In this document: positions 47,205 through 59,200 of the stretch, in pieces
Layout: every line of letters starts with the position of its first letter
How positions within the stretch are numbered: position 1 is the stretch's first letter
DNA from: Nageia nagi
Taxonomy: Eukaryota > Pinophyta
Length of the DNA stretch: 64,000 nt
Direction of reading: 5' to 3'
Assembly: GCA_050084985.1 (NCBI GenBank)
Contig: JBITNC010000001.1
Span: 12,648,001-12,712,000 of the forward strand
Notes under the pieces: generated by a model
The model's database searches: none
Told to the model about the DNA's origin: nothing
Seen by the model: the letters and a program-made list of their open reading frames with translations, nothing else
Position numbers and translations under genes: made by a program

Positions 47205-48770
47205 ATTGTTTTAGGTGGGTTGTGAGGCATTAATGATGCTTGTCTTGATATTACCTCATAAGGGATCTAGGGTACATATTTTTCATCTAGATTCCTATGC
47301 TAGAAGAAAGGTTTAAATATATTTTTTATATTTTTAATTATATACTTAAGCTAAACCTAAACTAGAAGGAGGGCTTAAGTATTTATATGTTTTTTTATTT
47401 TTTTTTCTTGTTGTTATTTTGTGATTTTGATTGACTTTTGATTTTTTGATTTTAGATTTTAGATTTTATAGTTTTTTGAGGTAGAGTTTTGATTTAAGTC
47501 CCCTAACTTATGTTGATGCTTAATAGATGTTTAATGTTGACCTAATCTCTATGAATAAGTCAAATTTGATTGGTCGAATCATTATCAACTCATGGTCTAG
47601 TCACTTTTGTGTTTAGTTGTATTTTATAAACCATTGCAGTGTATATCAAAATAATACATGTATCTATCCTAATATTGTATGTTGATCATGGTTGGTATGT
47701 GATGATGCTTATCTCATCTACGTATGTTGAAGCTAGTATGAGATAAATTATGGGTCTTGAATATACACGTATACCAAAATGATGCTTGTGTTTATACCAA
47801 TATTGTGTGTTGTTCATCATAGGTACATGATGATGCTTGGCTTTTCTCCATATGTTGAAGCTAGTACAATATAGATTATAGGTTCTAAGTATACATTTGG
47901 TTTGATTTTATTGGCTTCCATACTATTAGCTAGGGTACATTATGATCTTATATAGAAGGTCATATCACATTTGTTAATCATGTTTAATTTTTTCAAATTT
48001 GAACTATTCACAAAATTCAATTTCTTCTAAACATGTGTTTTAAGCTATTTTAAAAAGGGTATTCTTTATTTTTTGAGGTATTTTATTATTTTCATCTAGA
48101 TTATGAACCAAAACGAGGGCTTGAGTGTTTTTTTTCATCATTTCCCATTTTAAAAATTTTTTGATTTATGAATATTTTATGTAATGTTATGGGTAATTGG
48201 TGACTAGTTCTAGTCACCAACATCTCATGTAAATCACCAATGTTTGAATTAAAATTGCTAGCATTTTGAGTCATGATCAAAATAAAAAGATAAAGTGACC
48301 TATTATTTTATTATTTGTTCCTTGTTACTTTCTAGAGCTCTTATCATTTTATTTTCCCCTTATTCACAATTGACCACTCTTTTAGCCACCTATCACATTA
48401 TACAGGCCATCATACCATCGAGGAGGAGACTAGTTGTTTATATGAGGCCAATCAGAGAGGAGATAAGGTTTTGAAAAACCCCTTATTTAGTTTTTCTTAA
48501 TATGCTAATTTTAGGGGCTAAATTGAAAACTAAAAACCATAGGATTTATTATTTTTATGTTTATACATTTTTTAACCATTAAAATTTTTAGTTTAGCTTA
48601 GATTTTAGTATTTTTATAAATTTGTTAAAACCCTTGATCATGGTCATTGGCCAAAGCTAAAGGTTATAAAATTATTGATATTTGGTAGCAAACATCAAGG
48701 ACTCTACAACTTAGTTATCCGATTACCAACATAGTAATTTTTTTAAGTACTTAGCTTAGTTGCACTATTT
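46583..48770. repeat. 3' non-coding region of element E with a long direct repeat and microsatellite
   Basis: Text around 46685-46900 recurs around 47530-47760 (period about 847 bp), including TCTCTATGAATAAG and 'GATGATGCTT..CTCATCTAC.TATGT.GAAGCTAG'. The second half recurs again at 47761-47890 (period about 130 bp). A (TG)n(TA)n microsatellite lies at 47164-47205. No gene seen. Confidence 0.75.
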
Positions 48771-48779
48771 TCTAGGTTC

Positions 48780-49225
48780 AAGATGTCTTTGAGCCTAGAG
48801 GGTGATATCCTACTATCCTATAGGAGGGGCACTTGTTTCTCACTGATACAAACCATACTTTATTTTGAAGTGTGGGTTTTAGATTTGGACCCTATATAGG
48901 TCGTATCCATTGGGATACCCCTTTTGGTAGCATTTCTTGAGAGGTGGGACTCTTCTACCTCTACCTTTTATTCCTAATAGAGGATATGATGATTGTAATG
49001 GAGGGAATACACCACCTATACTACTTAACTATTCATGGTTGGAGGATACAACATACTATGGATAGGAACAATGCTCAACCAACTATTTCTTATTTATATG
49101 GGTCTAAAAAACTAGATATGATTATGTCCAAGATCAGCTTAGGGGAAATTAGGTATTATCAGTACTGGTTAGAGAATCAACAAAGGAACACCAAGTTTTC
49201 CTTTTTTATGGGCATGATTTAGTGC
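48780..49225 (+). pseudogene. Antisense PMD fragment of element E
   Basis: Plus strand. VAFLERWDSSTSTFY (about 48928-48972) is followed, after a frameshift, by EDMMIVMEGIHHLYYLTIHG (about 48973-49035) and WRIQHTMDRNNAQPTISYLY. The pattern 'L.E.WD..T.TF....M.V....H.L....I.GW' matches PMD and the same segment of the element C copy. It runs out near FSFFMGM where chromovirus F begins. I could not find the remainder of the PMD gene right of F. Confidence 0.68.
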
Positions 49226-49239
49226 TATGCCTTACCCAA

Positions 49240-51400
49240 TATTGGCAATGGTAGGTTTTCATTATCATTGCTTCATGTGATTGTAAATATGATGTAGCAT
49301 TGTGGATCCACAAAAGATTACTAACATGTAGAATAGGTTTATTCCTACATATTTGAAAAGTCTTAAAGGATTCTTGGGGTTGATAGGATATTATAGGAAA
49401 TTTGTGAAGGATTATGGCAATGTTACAACACCTCTAACCATGTTGTTGAAAAATAATGCATTCTAATGGTCCCCTCAAGTTAAGGTAGCTTTCCTTAAGC
49501 TCAAAGAGGTGATGTGTACCACCCTGATATTAGCAATGCTAGATTTTTCTAAAACATTTATGATAGAAAGTGATGCTTGTGGAGTAATAATCAAGGTAGT
49601 ATTAATGATGGAGGGACATCCCTTAGCATTCACTAGTAGAGCACTCTCTAAAAAATATTTGGATAAATCCACTTATGAAAAAGAAATGATTACCATCATT
49701 CATGCAATTCAATGTTGGAGACCATATATCATCAATCACCATTTCATCATCCTCATAGATCATCATAGTTTAAAATTTTTCATTGAGCAATGCATTTCTA
49801 TGCTTGAACAACAAAAATAGGTGACCAAACTACTGGGTTATGATTATGAGATAGTATACTGTAAAGGTAAGGAGAATGTGGTTATCGATGTTTTGTCTAG
49901 AAAATTTGAAGATCAAGTAGCACTACAAGCTCTTTCATCTCCTACTCAATGGTTGGATAAAGTTAAACAAGAGTGGGCATAGGATAGTTCCACCCAAGAA
50001 TTGCTAAAATAGATCCCTCAAGACCCCATGAGTAAACCACACCATCATGGCATGATGGTATTTTGAGATTCAAAGGTCAAATTTTGTTACCATCTCCTTC
50101 AAAATGTAAATCAAAAATACTTGTCAAATTGCATTCCACACCTACATCAGGACATGAAGGATTTAAGAAAACTTATAAGCGAGTGGCATGATTGTTCTAT
50201 TGGACATGTATGAAATTGGATATCAAGCAGTTTATGGTAGCTTGTGATGTGTGTTAATGAAAAAAGGGTGAGATAGTGGGTACTCTGGGACTCCTTCAAC
50301 CTATTCCCACACCTACCCATACATGGACCAATATCTCAATGGATTTCATTTAAGGCCTTCCTAAATCTCATGGTAAATTAGTTATTCTAGTGGTGATTGA
50401 TCGGTTATCCAAATATGCTCATTTTGGTTCATTGGCTCATCCCTACAAAGCAATGATAGTGGCACAATTATTTTTGGATACAATTTTCAAACTACATGGC
50501 ATGCTAGAGATGATTGTTAATGATCATGATCCTACTTTTACAAGTTATTTTTGGCAAGAGCTTTTCAAACTACAACGTACCCAAGTAAACATGAGTTCAA
50601 CATATCTTCCACAAATTGATGGCCAGACTAAAATTTTCAACAAATGCTTGGAAACATATTTACATTATTTTTCTTCAGCATAACATGTGAATTGGGTACA
50701 ATGGCTTCCCTTGGCTGAATGGTGGTATAATACATCTTATCATTCTACTAGCAAGATGACCCCTTATGAAGTAGTGTATGGTCAAGCTTCACCAATAGTC
50801 ACCTTGTATGTTGTAGGTATAAGTAAAGTTTAGGTAGTTGACTCAGCTTTAGTTACTCAGGATGATATTCTTTATTTGCTCAAGGATAACATTCAGATAG
50901 ACCAACACCATATGAAACAACAAGCTAATCAGTAATGTGTGAAAAGAGAGTTCCAGGTAGATGACATGGTCTTTATAAGGATACAACCTTATCACCAAAA
51001 ATCCTTAAAAATAAAAGGCCCTCAAAAATTGGCCCTAAAGTTTTATGGTCCTTACAAGGTATTACAATGCATTGGCCCAACTACATACAAATTAGAGGAG
51101 CTTCCTGCTTCTTCCAAGATTCACCCAATGTTTCATGTCTCTTTCTTAAGAAAATGGTTGGATCAAAGGTTTAGTTTCAGACATAATTACTTGAGTTGGT
51201 AAAGGATAGATCAATGGTAGTGGTACTTAAGGCAATTCTAGATCAATGATAATGATAGATTCATAATTGCTCCATTATAGAAGTCCTTGTGTAGTGGTAA
51301 GGCATGGCACCAAAAGATGAAACATGGTAAATCCTTCATCAGCTGTAGCAACAATTTCCACACTTCAAGCTTTCAAGATAAAGCTTTATCTTAATAGGGG
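49240..51400 (+). pseudogene. pol: Element F RT end, RNase H, integrase and chromodomain-like tail
   Basis: RT end: VDPQKITNM and LKGFLGLIGYYRKFVKDYG (about 49299-49410). RNase H: IESDACGVIIK, HPLAFTSRALSKKYLDKSTY and EKEMITIIHAIQCWRPYI (about 49565-49728), then YDYEIVYCKGKENVVIDVLS. Integrase core: VILVVIDRLSKYAHF (about 50380-50420), MIVNDHDPTFTSYFWQELF (about 50510-50565) and YLPQIDGQTKIFNKCLETYL (about 50605-50665); the position where the catalytic Glu is expected reads Lys. The integrase end reads YGPYKVLQCIGPTTYKLEEL and HPMFHVSFLRKWL (about 51041-51160). The tail SIIEVLV.W.GMAPKDETW and QQFPHFKL (about 51270-51370) matches the degenerate chromodomain of chromoviruses. Many stops. Confidence 0.85.
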
Positions 51401-51405
51401 TGGGA
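51394..51405 (+). promoter_or_regulatory. Polypurine tract of element F
   Basis: ATAGGGGTGGGA, directly before the LTR start TGTTAGGATCCC. Confidence 0.8.
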
Positions 51406-51740
51406 TGTTAGGATCCCACATCCTAACATTTTAGTGTTAGTATTAGTATTTTATTAAATTATTAGCCTATATTGTAAACCATAATATTATGATTATAAGG
51501 GTAGGGCTTGATTTTGCATTACTATTAGGGTTAGGGTTAGTTTAATATAAATAGATGGAAGTGTGTGGATAAAGGCATATTAAACATTATTTTTCACCTT
51601 TGGATTTGTAAGGAGGTAGCCCCCTTGAAGTAGCCTGTGATTCTATTACTATTTAGTAAAACCTATCTACTTATTGATACTATTTTGTGTTTTATTTACT
51701 AGTGCATGCTCTGTTATTTCCAATAGATAGTTATCATGTT
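51406..51740 (+). repeat. 3' LTR of element F
   Basis: Begins with a perfect 9-bp hairpin, TGTTAGGAT...ATCCTAACA (51406-51428). Contains a telomere-like AGGGTTAGGGTTAG (51528-51541) and a TATA box TATAAATA (51546-51553). The right end is an estimate because the partner LTR is missing. Confidence 0.65.
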
Positions 51741-53223
51741 CCTATTTCAAATCAATATTCATTTCATTTTTGGAATATTTCTCTTTTCATAATTGTAGCA
51801 TTGTAACATTATGGTTTTAATGAGTTTTTATTTGATATTATCATGTATTATATTATGATTGATAATTCTATGGTTACATTTAGTTTTAATATTATATGTC
51901 ATGATAATGGATTACTGATATATTTATTTATGTTGTATTGCATGATAATATATGATATCTTGATGGATTAATGGTTCTAATATGATGTAATCCTTTAATT
52001 TGTTTTAGATCATTATCATTACTTGTTATATTTTAGATAATATTTTATTTGTAATAGTATAAAATCAGATATCATCATTTTTCTTGTCTACTTATACATA
52101 TGGGATACTGTATGTATGTAAAATGATATGAATGGTATGATCACACATATGGATAAATGTATAATAATATGGATGTGAACATGGATGGATGGTATAACTA
52201 GTTGAATATCAAACATAACTATTTAGTTAGCATACCAAGATTGTAATAATAATAATAAGGTATATGTATCACGGTATGAAATGAATGTATAATATAATAA
52301 AGAAGTGTAATAAAGAATATATTGACACTAATTTCATCAAATTATCTTTCATTTCAATTTCATCTACTAAGTATGACATAAAACAAAGTTATGATACATT
52401 TAAGTTTATTATGAACTTGTGTGTGTGTAATGATATTCATTTCCTTCTCTTAACACTTGCCAATTTAATATTTCATGAGCATAAAATATCTAAGCTAATT
52501 CATCCATGTGAAACATCCAGAGGTCCATCTCAAAGGTTGGACATGTCACCTATTCATAAGGTATACCTCACTACCATACAAGCATTCATAGCCTTGGTAA
52601 AGACTAATCCCTAAATCCTCTTATAGCCTTGGTCTATTTCAAGTCAAGTATCCATAGCCTTGATAGAGGATACTATAATCACCCAAGAATTATACTTTTC
52701 TTTCTTTTTACTTTTTTTTTTCTTGTTCTTTTTTTTTTTAATGTTCTTACTCTCTATATGTACATTTTTTCTTCCTATCTCTTTTTCTTTCTATCCTATC
52801 TCTTGGGTTCAAGATGAAGCAAAATAATAGGATGAATAATAATTCAAAATTATGCACAAGGAACATAATTTTTTTTTATTATTTTAAGATATAAAATGTG
52901 TAAAAGTGTGTGATTTCATAATATCCTGATGATGTATTAAGGTCATGTTTGTTTATCATCCAAATTTTAAGTAATTTTGCAAAAGATGTTTTGACAAAAT
53001 AGGATATGAATATTATACCCATAAAATACTCTTTTAATTATATGTATAGATATATATATGAGTGACATGTGGATAGATATGTAAGGTGTATATATATATT
53101 GGTAGATTACTATGATCATCACATTTGACATTTAATAGTTTTATGATGACGGATGTAGTGAAAAATATGAACACATAGGACAGTGCACCCAATAGCCAAG
53201 ATGCTTTAAAAATAATTTTTTGA

Positions 53224-53230
<7 letters not shown>
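51741..53230. other. AT-rich DNA right of element F
   Basis: No gene seen. Pyrimidine-rich block at about 52685-52800 with T8-T11 runs. 'CATAGCCTTG' occurs twice near 52588-52660. Confidence 0.4.
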
Positions 53231-53256
<26 letters not shown>

Positions 53257-53370
53257 GTTTTTATAATAATATTTTTTTGATTTTTTATTTATTTTTATTT
53301 TATATATATATAGATATATATATATATATATAATTAAAAAATTATTATTATAAAAACTAATATATATATA
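53231..53370. repeat. AT-rich inverted repeat, possible cruciform or MITE remnant
   Basis: TATATATAGTTTTTATAATA at 53249-53268 is mirrored by TATTATAAAAACTAATATATA at about 53345-53366. Between them lies a T-rich and (TA)n core. No flanking duplication could be fixed because the flanks are (TA)n. Confidence 0.7.
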
Positions 53371-53399
53371 TTCTAGTCATGTTCTACCTATACATAATG

Positions 53400-54130
53400 G
53401 ATTCCAAGTTGAGTAAGAGTTTACAGTAGATCACTATGGGAGATGCGATGAAAATGAAAATAGGTATGAAGAGTATGGTCAATATTCCAATGCATGGCAT
53501 GGCGAGTGAAAGAAAAAGAAAACATGAAGTCCCAATAAAAAAATATTTACAGATATTATATGGGCAATGGTGAGCTCATCAAAAGAATCTTGAGGATGCA
53601 AGTATGGTGTTCCATATAATTTAATGAATCTATAGATAAATGGATTGATATGAGATTTAATTATAATCCTCCATATGAAATCTGGTATAGAAATTAGGTA
53701 GATGATATTTTGGAGAAACTCTTCATCAAGTATATTACGAATCATGCAAGTTCCCCAACATGGTCTATCAGGTCCACCTAAAAGGATTATTTTAGAATGT
53801 TGTAAGTATGATCATATACATCTAGAAGACTCAAAAATATTTTTTTTGATAAAACTTCTATATTAAACACCATCTAGAAACTCAAAAAATTGGTATGTAT
53901 CTACATCCAATGATAGGACCTGACTCTTTACATGGTCACTTGGGAATGCATGGGATGTAAAGGGAAGATAATTCCCAAGGAGTAGGTGGAATATGATATG
54001 GATAGGCTACTTCTTGATTGGTAGGTCTAGAAATACAATGAATATGACTCATTATACTTGTGTTTGGAATGCAATCAATCACCTGCAACATTATATGCAA
54101 ATTTCAAAAATTGCATAAGACTTTCTAGAG
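53400..54130 (-). pseudogene. Coding-like stretch in element E, strand uncertain
   Basis: The minus-strand frame gives about 240 residues with roughly seven stops, including an open piece, MIRNILDEEFLQNIIYLISI and FIKLYGTPYLHPQDSFDELT (53745-53560). The plus strand is also fairly open here. I do not recognise either product. The minus reading would be in line with the sense strand of element E and with the ORF region at 55000-55870. Confidence 0.3.
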
Positions 54131-54999
54131 ACACAACATATATAAAGCTTTTATTTGCATGAAAATACTTAATAAATATGAAAATATTAAGAAATATATA
54201 TACAACACACACACATATATACAAGACACATTTTTATATTTATTTATTACATTTTTGATGTTTTTATTAATTTTTGTGTTATTTTATGTTTATAATATTT
54301 TTCATGGTTTTTTACAATGGAATATGATTTACAAGCCTTGAATGATGTTGGTAAATAGTTTTCCTATGAATAATCCCATGTTCATGATTTAATAAGTAAT
54401 AGTAAGGAGGCCTCAATCAAAGATTAAGAGGACCTTATCCTAGAATAGATGGTTGGGAACAAATGGGATATGAAACAAGTGGTGGGATTGGTTGTTTAGG
54501 TTTTGGTTTAAACTTCCTAATGACTCTTAAGTTCCATAGATGAAGTTGAAGCTTCAGCATGTACCTAAAAAAACATCAAAAAGGAAGGTATGCATGTAGG
54601 ATGTAGCAAAATGAGATGTGGTGGTATCAGTGGTAATGGAAAAGTCTACAATAGAAAGTATGGAATGAGGCTCCCTATAGAAACACCAAAACTCTTATTA
54701 TCAATGGTATTGGAGTGATGTACTTGTATAATATTTTTTATTTATTTTCTTTTATCTAGACATTAACTAATCCATTCATATCACACTTTCACATTCAAGG
54801 GATTGTTCGTGAAACAACCATTACTGAATAATGAACTTAATTATATACAATTTCATCCTTTGGAAAATATAGCATAAATTATGATAATACTTGATTATAA
54901 ATAATGAAATTCAAAATAAGATTAAGTCTCACAAATTTGATATGAACATATTTAATGCAATTTATCACAATTTTAGTTTATCATAAGGAAAATGTAGAC

Positions 55000-55870
55000 A
55001 TAACCATTATAATGAACTCATTTCAACTTCTTGTTCCATCCACATTTCTTGTACCTTTATTTCAATTGCAACTTTAAAACTATTTATTTTCACTTCCCAT
55101 GTTTTTGATGTGTAGTTTTCAAATAATTTCATGGTTATTTCCAATTGTACTTCTTTAGGTAAGTTAAAAAAATATGCCATAAACATGTAAGGATTTTTTT
55201 GAATTAATTGCATATAAACATATCCTTTATATCTATCCATGAAATTTTGATCAATTTAATCAAATTGGACATGTACATGTTTAGGAATTTATAACCTATT
55301 GGTTATCACTATTTTTTCATGATGGTCATATAAGATGAAGATGATATTAATCTTGATTTTATTTGAGAAAACTATTTATTGATATTTATTTTAAATCTTT
55401 TCAATTTCCTAGGTTTGGGTACAAATGAAGAAGAAAAATCATATATTGACTTTTGATGACACAAACCCACTATGAGTTGATTCATCCAAGTCATGATTGG
55501 ATGTAAACTTTGTGGATCTAGAGATGCAACATCTAGAACCCAATCATTAAAGGTGCAATCAAGTATGAGCTTATGTGCTATAGTAGGCCAATACAAGTGT
55601 AATAAATTTAATTTTTGTACTTTCTCATGATAATGATAATAATACATGTCCCTTTCTAGGTAAATTTTAATATTTTCTCCTTTAACACAAATTTTCTAAC
55701 CATCAAATGTACCTGGATAATACCTTAAGGCTAGATCTCTTTGTATGTATATGGGTAATCAAAGGACATTTTGTGCTCCTTGGAAAGTGAATTTTATGAG
55801 TCTAGATATGGCTCTATCTCCCAAATATCTAGACTTCTAAAACCATGGTTCTTTCTTTATTCTTTTTCTT
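55000..55870 (-). pseudogene. Unidentified sense-strand ORF downstream of integrase in element E
   Basis: Minus strand, starting about 200 bp after the integrase end: PWF.KSRYLGDRAISRLIKF (about 55850-55790), RYYPGTFDG, then 91 open codons (55647-55372) with LLHLYWPTIAHKLILDCTFN and WVLDVASLDPQSLHPIMTWM, ending VPKPRKLKRFKININK. A second open piece (55240-55007) reads MAYFFNLPKEVQLEITMKLF and ENYTSKTWEVKINSFKVAIE. There is no signal peptide or membrane segment to suggest an envelope-like protein. It resembles no domain I know. It could be a Tat extra ORF. Confidence 0.5.
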
Positions 55871-55989
55871 TCCAATGGAATGTGAATACTCTTGATTCTT
55901 TTCATTTTCATCTAATAAATTCAATCATTTTTATTATTTCATTGTAAAGACTTTATTCTTTATATCTAAATATTTACAATGTATATATA

Positions 55990-57030
55990 AATTAAAAAAA
56001 AATTAACTATAAAAGGGATAAAGATGCATGATATTTATCAGTTCATGCTCTTCATTACCTTCTAGGTCAGCTAAGAGATATGCTCTTGAACTGAATTTTT
56101 TCTTAACTATATAAGGTCCTTACCAGTTATGGGAAAATTTTTCATGAAGTTGCTTTTCCATCTACAAAGTTTATTGATTTTATTTTAATACTAGGTATAC
56201 TATATTGAATTCAAGGATTTTAACTATTTTATCAAAAGCTCATTTAATATGAATTTGATAGGTGCACATGTGTTCTAAGGCATTTACTCTTCTCTCATCT
56301 AAGAGCAATAATTGGTCTAATCTCATTTTAAAAACTACTTCATCTATGATATAATCTTGTAAAACAATTCAAAGATATGGGATTTCTATCTCTAAGGGTT
56401 CTACTGCTTCTACTCCATAGACTAGAGAAAATGGGATTGCCCCAATGGGATTTAGAATGCTTTTGCAATAAGCCCATAAAGCATGTGGAATCCTAGCATG
56501 CCAATCTCTATGAGAATTATCAACTATTTTAAATAGGATACTATGAATAATTTTGTTTATAACCTTATATTTTCCATTTCCTTAGGGATAATATGGTGTT
56601 GAAAAATTAATTTGAATATTATATCTTTTCCATAAAGATAATGCTTCTTTATTTTTGAAATTCTTTTTGATATCAATGATAATTTGAGTGGGAATTCTAA
56701 AATGATAAATGATATTATGCTCTATGAATTCTTTTATCTTTTTTTCTTTTATTGACATCATAGGAATACCCATTTTGTGAAGTATTATGTAGTTGTTATT
56801 ATAAACTTATGATGTCCTAAAGAGATAGGGTATATTTGACATATCATATCTAATTCTCATATTGAAAATGGCCATAATTATTGCATGGATTGTAGTACTT
56901 ATGATGATTGATTAAACAAATTGGAATGTTGTTAGTATTTAATGCATTTTTTAACATATCCCATGCAATCTCTTTTCATGGTGGGCCAATAATATCTCAT
57001 ACACATTAGTCATTTCATTATTGGGAGATC
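55990..57030 (-). pseudogene. pol: Element E integrase
   Basis: Minus strand. Zinc region: CGGHLNDLPIMK, MRYYWPTMKRDCMGYVKKCI (about 57030-56950). Core start: ELDMICQIYPISLGHHKFII (about 56855-56795). The next block reads FRIPTQIIIDIKKNFKNKEA (56705-56650), where the usual D-N-G is D-I-K. YYPxGNGKYKVINK (about 56590-56545) has no Glu at the expected catalytic place. Then DWHARIPHALWAYCKSI, FSLVYGVEAVEPLEIEIPYL and a C-terminal FSHNW.GPYIVKKKFSSRAY with DLEGNEEHELINIMHLYPFY (about 56130-56020). The order and content are Tat-type. Catalytically dead as read. Confidence 0.85.
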
Positions 57031-57279
57031 ATTTAAATGACCTCCACATATTTCATCATGTGCACATGAGATTATGATTTATGAATCTTTCCATTTTAAA
57101 CATCTAATTAATATTTCATCAAAACCTCTACGATATAGGACATCCCTTAGCATACAAAAATGGAAGGCTTTTAATTTGAATGCTTTACTTGTAGATTTCA
57201 TTAAATTAATAGATAGGATTCCATATCTTAGGAATTTCACTAGTTGGATATGCCATTAATTCTTGTATTCCATTGTAAC

Positions 57280-57790
57280 ATCAAGAACCTAATATTCTTG
57301 TCTATCCATTTCTCATGAGGATTGAGTAATTTAGACAATCTTTATGTGAATGGTTCATTGATGGGGGTTTCTAGGTATCAAAATATGATTGAAGCCATAG
57401 CATCAATGAATCTATTAGTTTACATTGGTGCTACTTCTAAATCATACTTTTCAAATGATCATAACAAATAATCCATCAAACTTTTGTACTTTTCTAGTAG
57501 AGGTTCTTTACATTGAAAAATCCCTTTAACTTGGTTTACAATTAACAATGAATCAATAATGAATTTAACCCTTTTTAGTGTTAATTTCATGGTTTTTTTT
57601 ATGGCTAATATTAGAGCTTCATACTTAGCATTATTATTTGTGTAGAAAAAATTAAGTTTAAAAGAGTAAGGTCCCCTTGAGGTGTAACAAACATAGCTCC
57701 TACACCTCCACTTTTTTCACATCTTCATCCATCAAAATATATTACCATATTCTAAACTTATTTAGGATCAATAGGAAATCCCATCTCATC
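57280..57790 (-). pseudogene. pol: Second (archaeal-type) RNase H of element E
   Basis: Minus strand. MVIYFDG..CEKSGGVGAMF and VTPQGDLTLL (about 57750-57670), then LEKYKSLMDYLL and FEKYDLEVAPM (about 57500-57425). The 'YFDGS...GGAG.VL..P.G' pattern between RNase H and integrase marks the additional RNase H of the Tat lineage. Broken by stops. Confidence 0.72.
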
Positions 57791-59200
57791 TAATTAGAAA
57801 ACATGTTTATCTGGTAGTTCAATGATGATTGCTTTATCATCATATAAAGGTGCTTCCACAAGATAATTATCTATGAATTGACCTTTGATCAATTTTTGAC
57901 TTATGAATTTTAAGTCAAATTCGATAAAATGCATAATCCATTTAGATGTCCTTGTATTTTGGTAAGTTTTATTCATCATGTAGTTCAATGGATCTACTTT
58001 AGCAATTATGTATGTGGTATGATTTAGCATGTAATATCTAAACTTCTTAGTTGCGAAAACAATAGCTAAACATAATCATTTTTAGGTATACATATTTAAC
58101 TTCATAACCAACTAAGGTATTAAATAGTTTATTCTTTATTATTTTCATTATTTTGATTAAGCATTGTTCCCAATATTGATTCCGTAGTAGACATATAGAG
58201 TAGGAATGGTTCCCCTTCCTTATCTAGGACTAAAACTAAAAGTGATAAAAGTAGCATTTTATTTCATCAAATTCTTCTTATTATTCATTATCCTAGTGAA
58301 ATATAATCCCCTTTTTTAATAATTTATTAAAATTTTTACACTAATCTAATAATTGGGATATAAATCATCTTACAGTTTGCAACTCAACTTGTAAACTTTA
58401 CAAATATTTTATATTTAAAGGGGAAGGCATATTAACTATTTCTTTTATTTTATTAGGATCTACTTCAATTCCTCACATGGATATAATAAAGCCTAATAAT
58501 TTTCTTGACTTAATACCAAAAACACATTTCTTAGGATTTAATTTAATACTATGCTCCAATAATCTATCAAGTACCTTTGGATGGTCTTCCTAGGTTTTAA
58601 ATTTGGCAAATACATCATCTACATAATCTTCCATAATATCATGCATGTAATCATGGAAAATATATGTCATTTTCCATTGGTAAGTAGATCCCCTATTCTT
58701 TAGGCAAAAGGGAATTACTTTATAACAAAACTTCCTCCAACACATTGTGGATGTTGTTTTATGTTCATCTTTTGGTGATACTTTTATTTGATTATATCCT
58801 AAAAATCCATCCATAAGAGATAACATTTCATGTCTAGCAATAGATTCAACCAAACTATCTATGTTTGCTATTGGAAAATCATCCTTAGGGAAAGCTTTAT
58901 TTAAATCTCTAAAGTTTGTAAATATGTGAATCTTTCCATTGAACTTTTAACTAGTACCATGTTGGAAACCCAATCAGAATAATCAATGGGATGGATGAAC
59001 TTGGCTTCTAAAATTTTTTGTAACTCTTCTTTCATCATCAATGCTATTGTTGGATACATCTTACATAATTTTTATTTAACTAGTTTGGCATCCTTTTTAA
59101 TACTTAGGTTATGTACGACCAAGTTGGGATCCAATCCTGGCATATCAACTTATGACCATGCAAATATTTTTTCCTTTTCTTTAAGTATAGATGTGAATTC
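57791..59200 (-). pseudogene. pol: Element E reverse transcriptase and RNase H
   Basis: Minus strand. RT start: DPNLVVHNLSIKKDAKLVKx and ALMMKEELQKILEAKFIHPI (about 59140-58990). The finger-palm region: SLMDGFLGYNQIKVSPKDEH (58820-58760), YKVIPFCLKN, YIFHDYMHDIMEDYVDDVFA (58660-58600). The catalytic YVDD is intact. RNase H has YIIAKVDPLNYMMNKT, KWIMHFIEFDLKF and GQFIDNYLVEAPLYDDKA (58016-57820). Stops and shifts are frequent between 58590 and 58030. Confidence 0.88.

Larger units (their letters stand above)
49230..51740 (+). mobile_element. Chromovirus-type gypsy element F, 5'-truncated, inside element E
   Basis: Starts inside RT and runs through RNase H, integrase and a chromodomain-like tail to a polypurine tract and a 3' LTR. 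No 5' LTR, gag or protease. The left junction with the PMD gene (about 49225-49260) and the right end of the LTR are estimates. Confidence 0.75.

Noticed and set aside
51528-51541. Interstitial telomere repeat
   Set aside because: Only about two units, inside an LTR; similar short matches near 11766 and 24033 are isolated. Not a telomere remnant.
53400-55870. Envelope-like gene of element E
   Set aside because: The text after integrase is coding-like, but no signal peptide, transmembrane segment or cleavage motif supports an envelope protein; left as unidentified.
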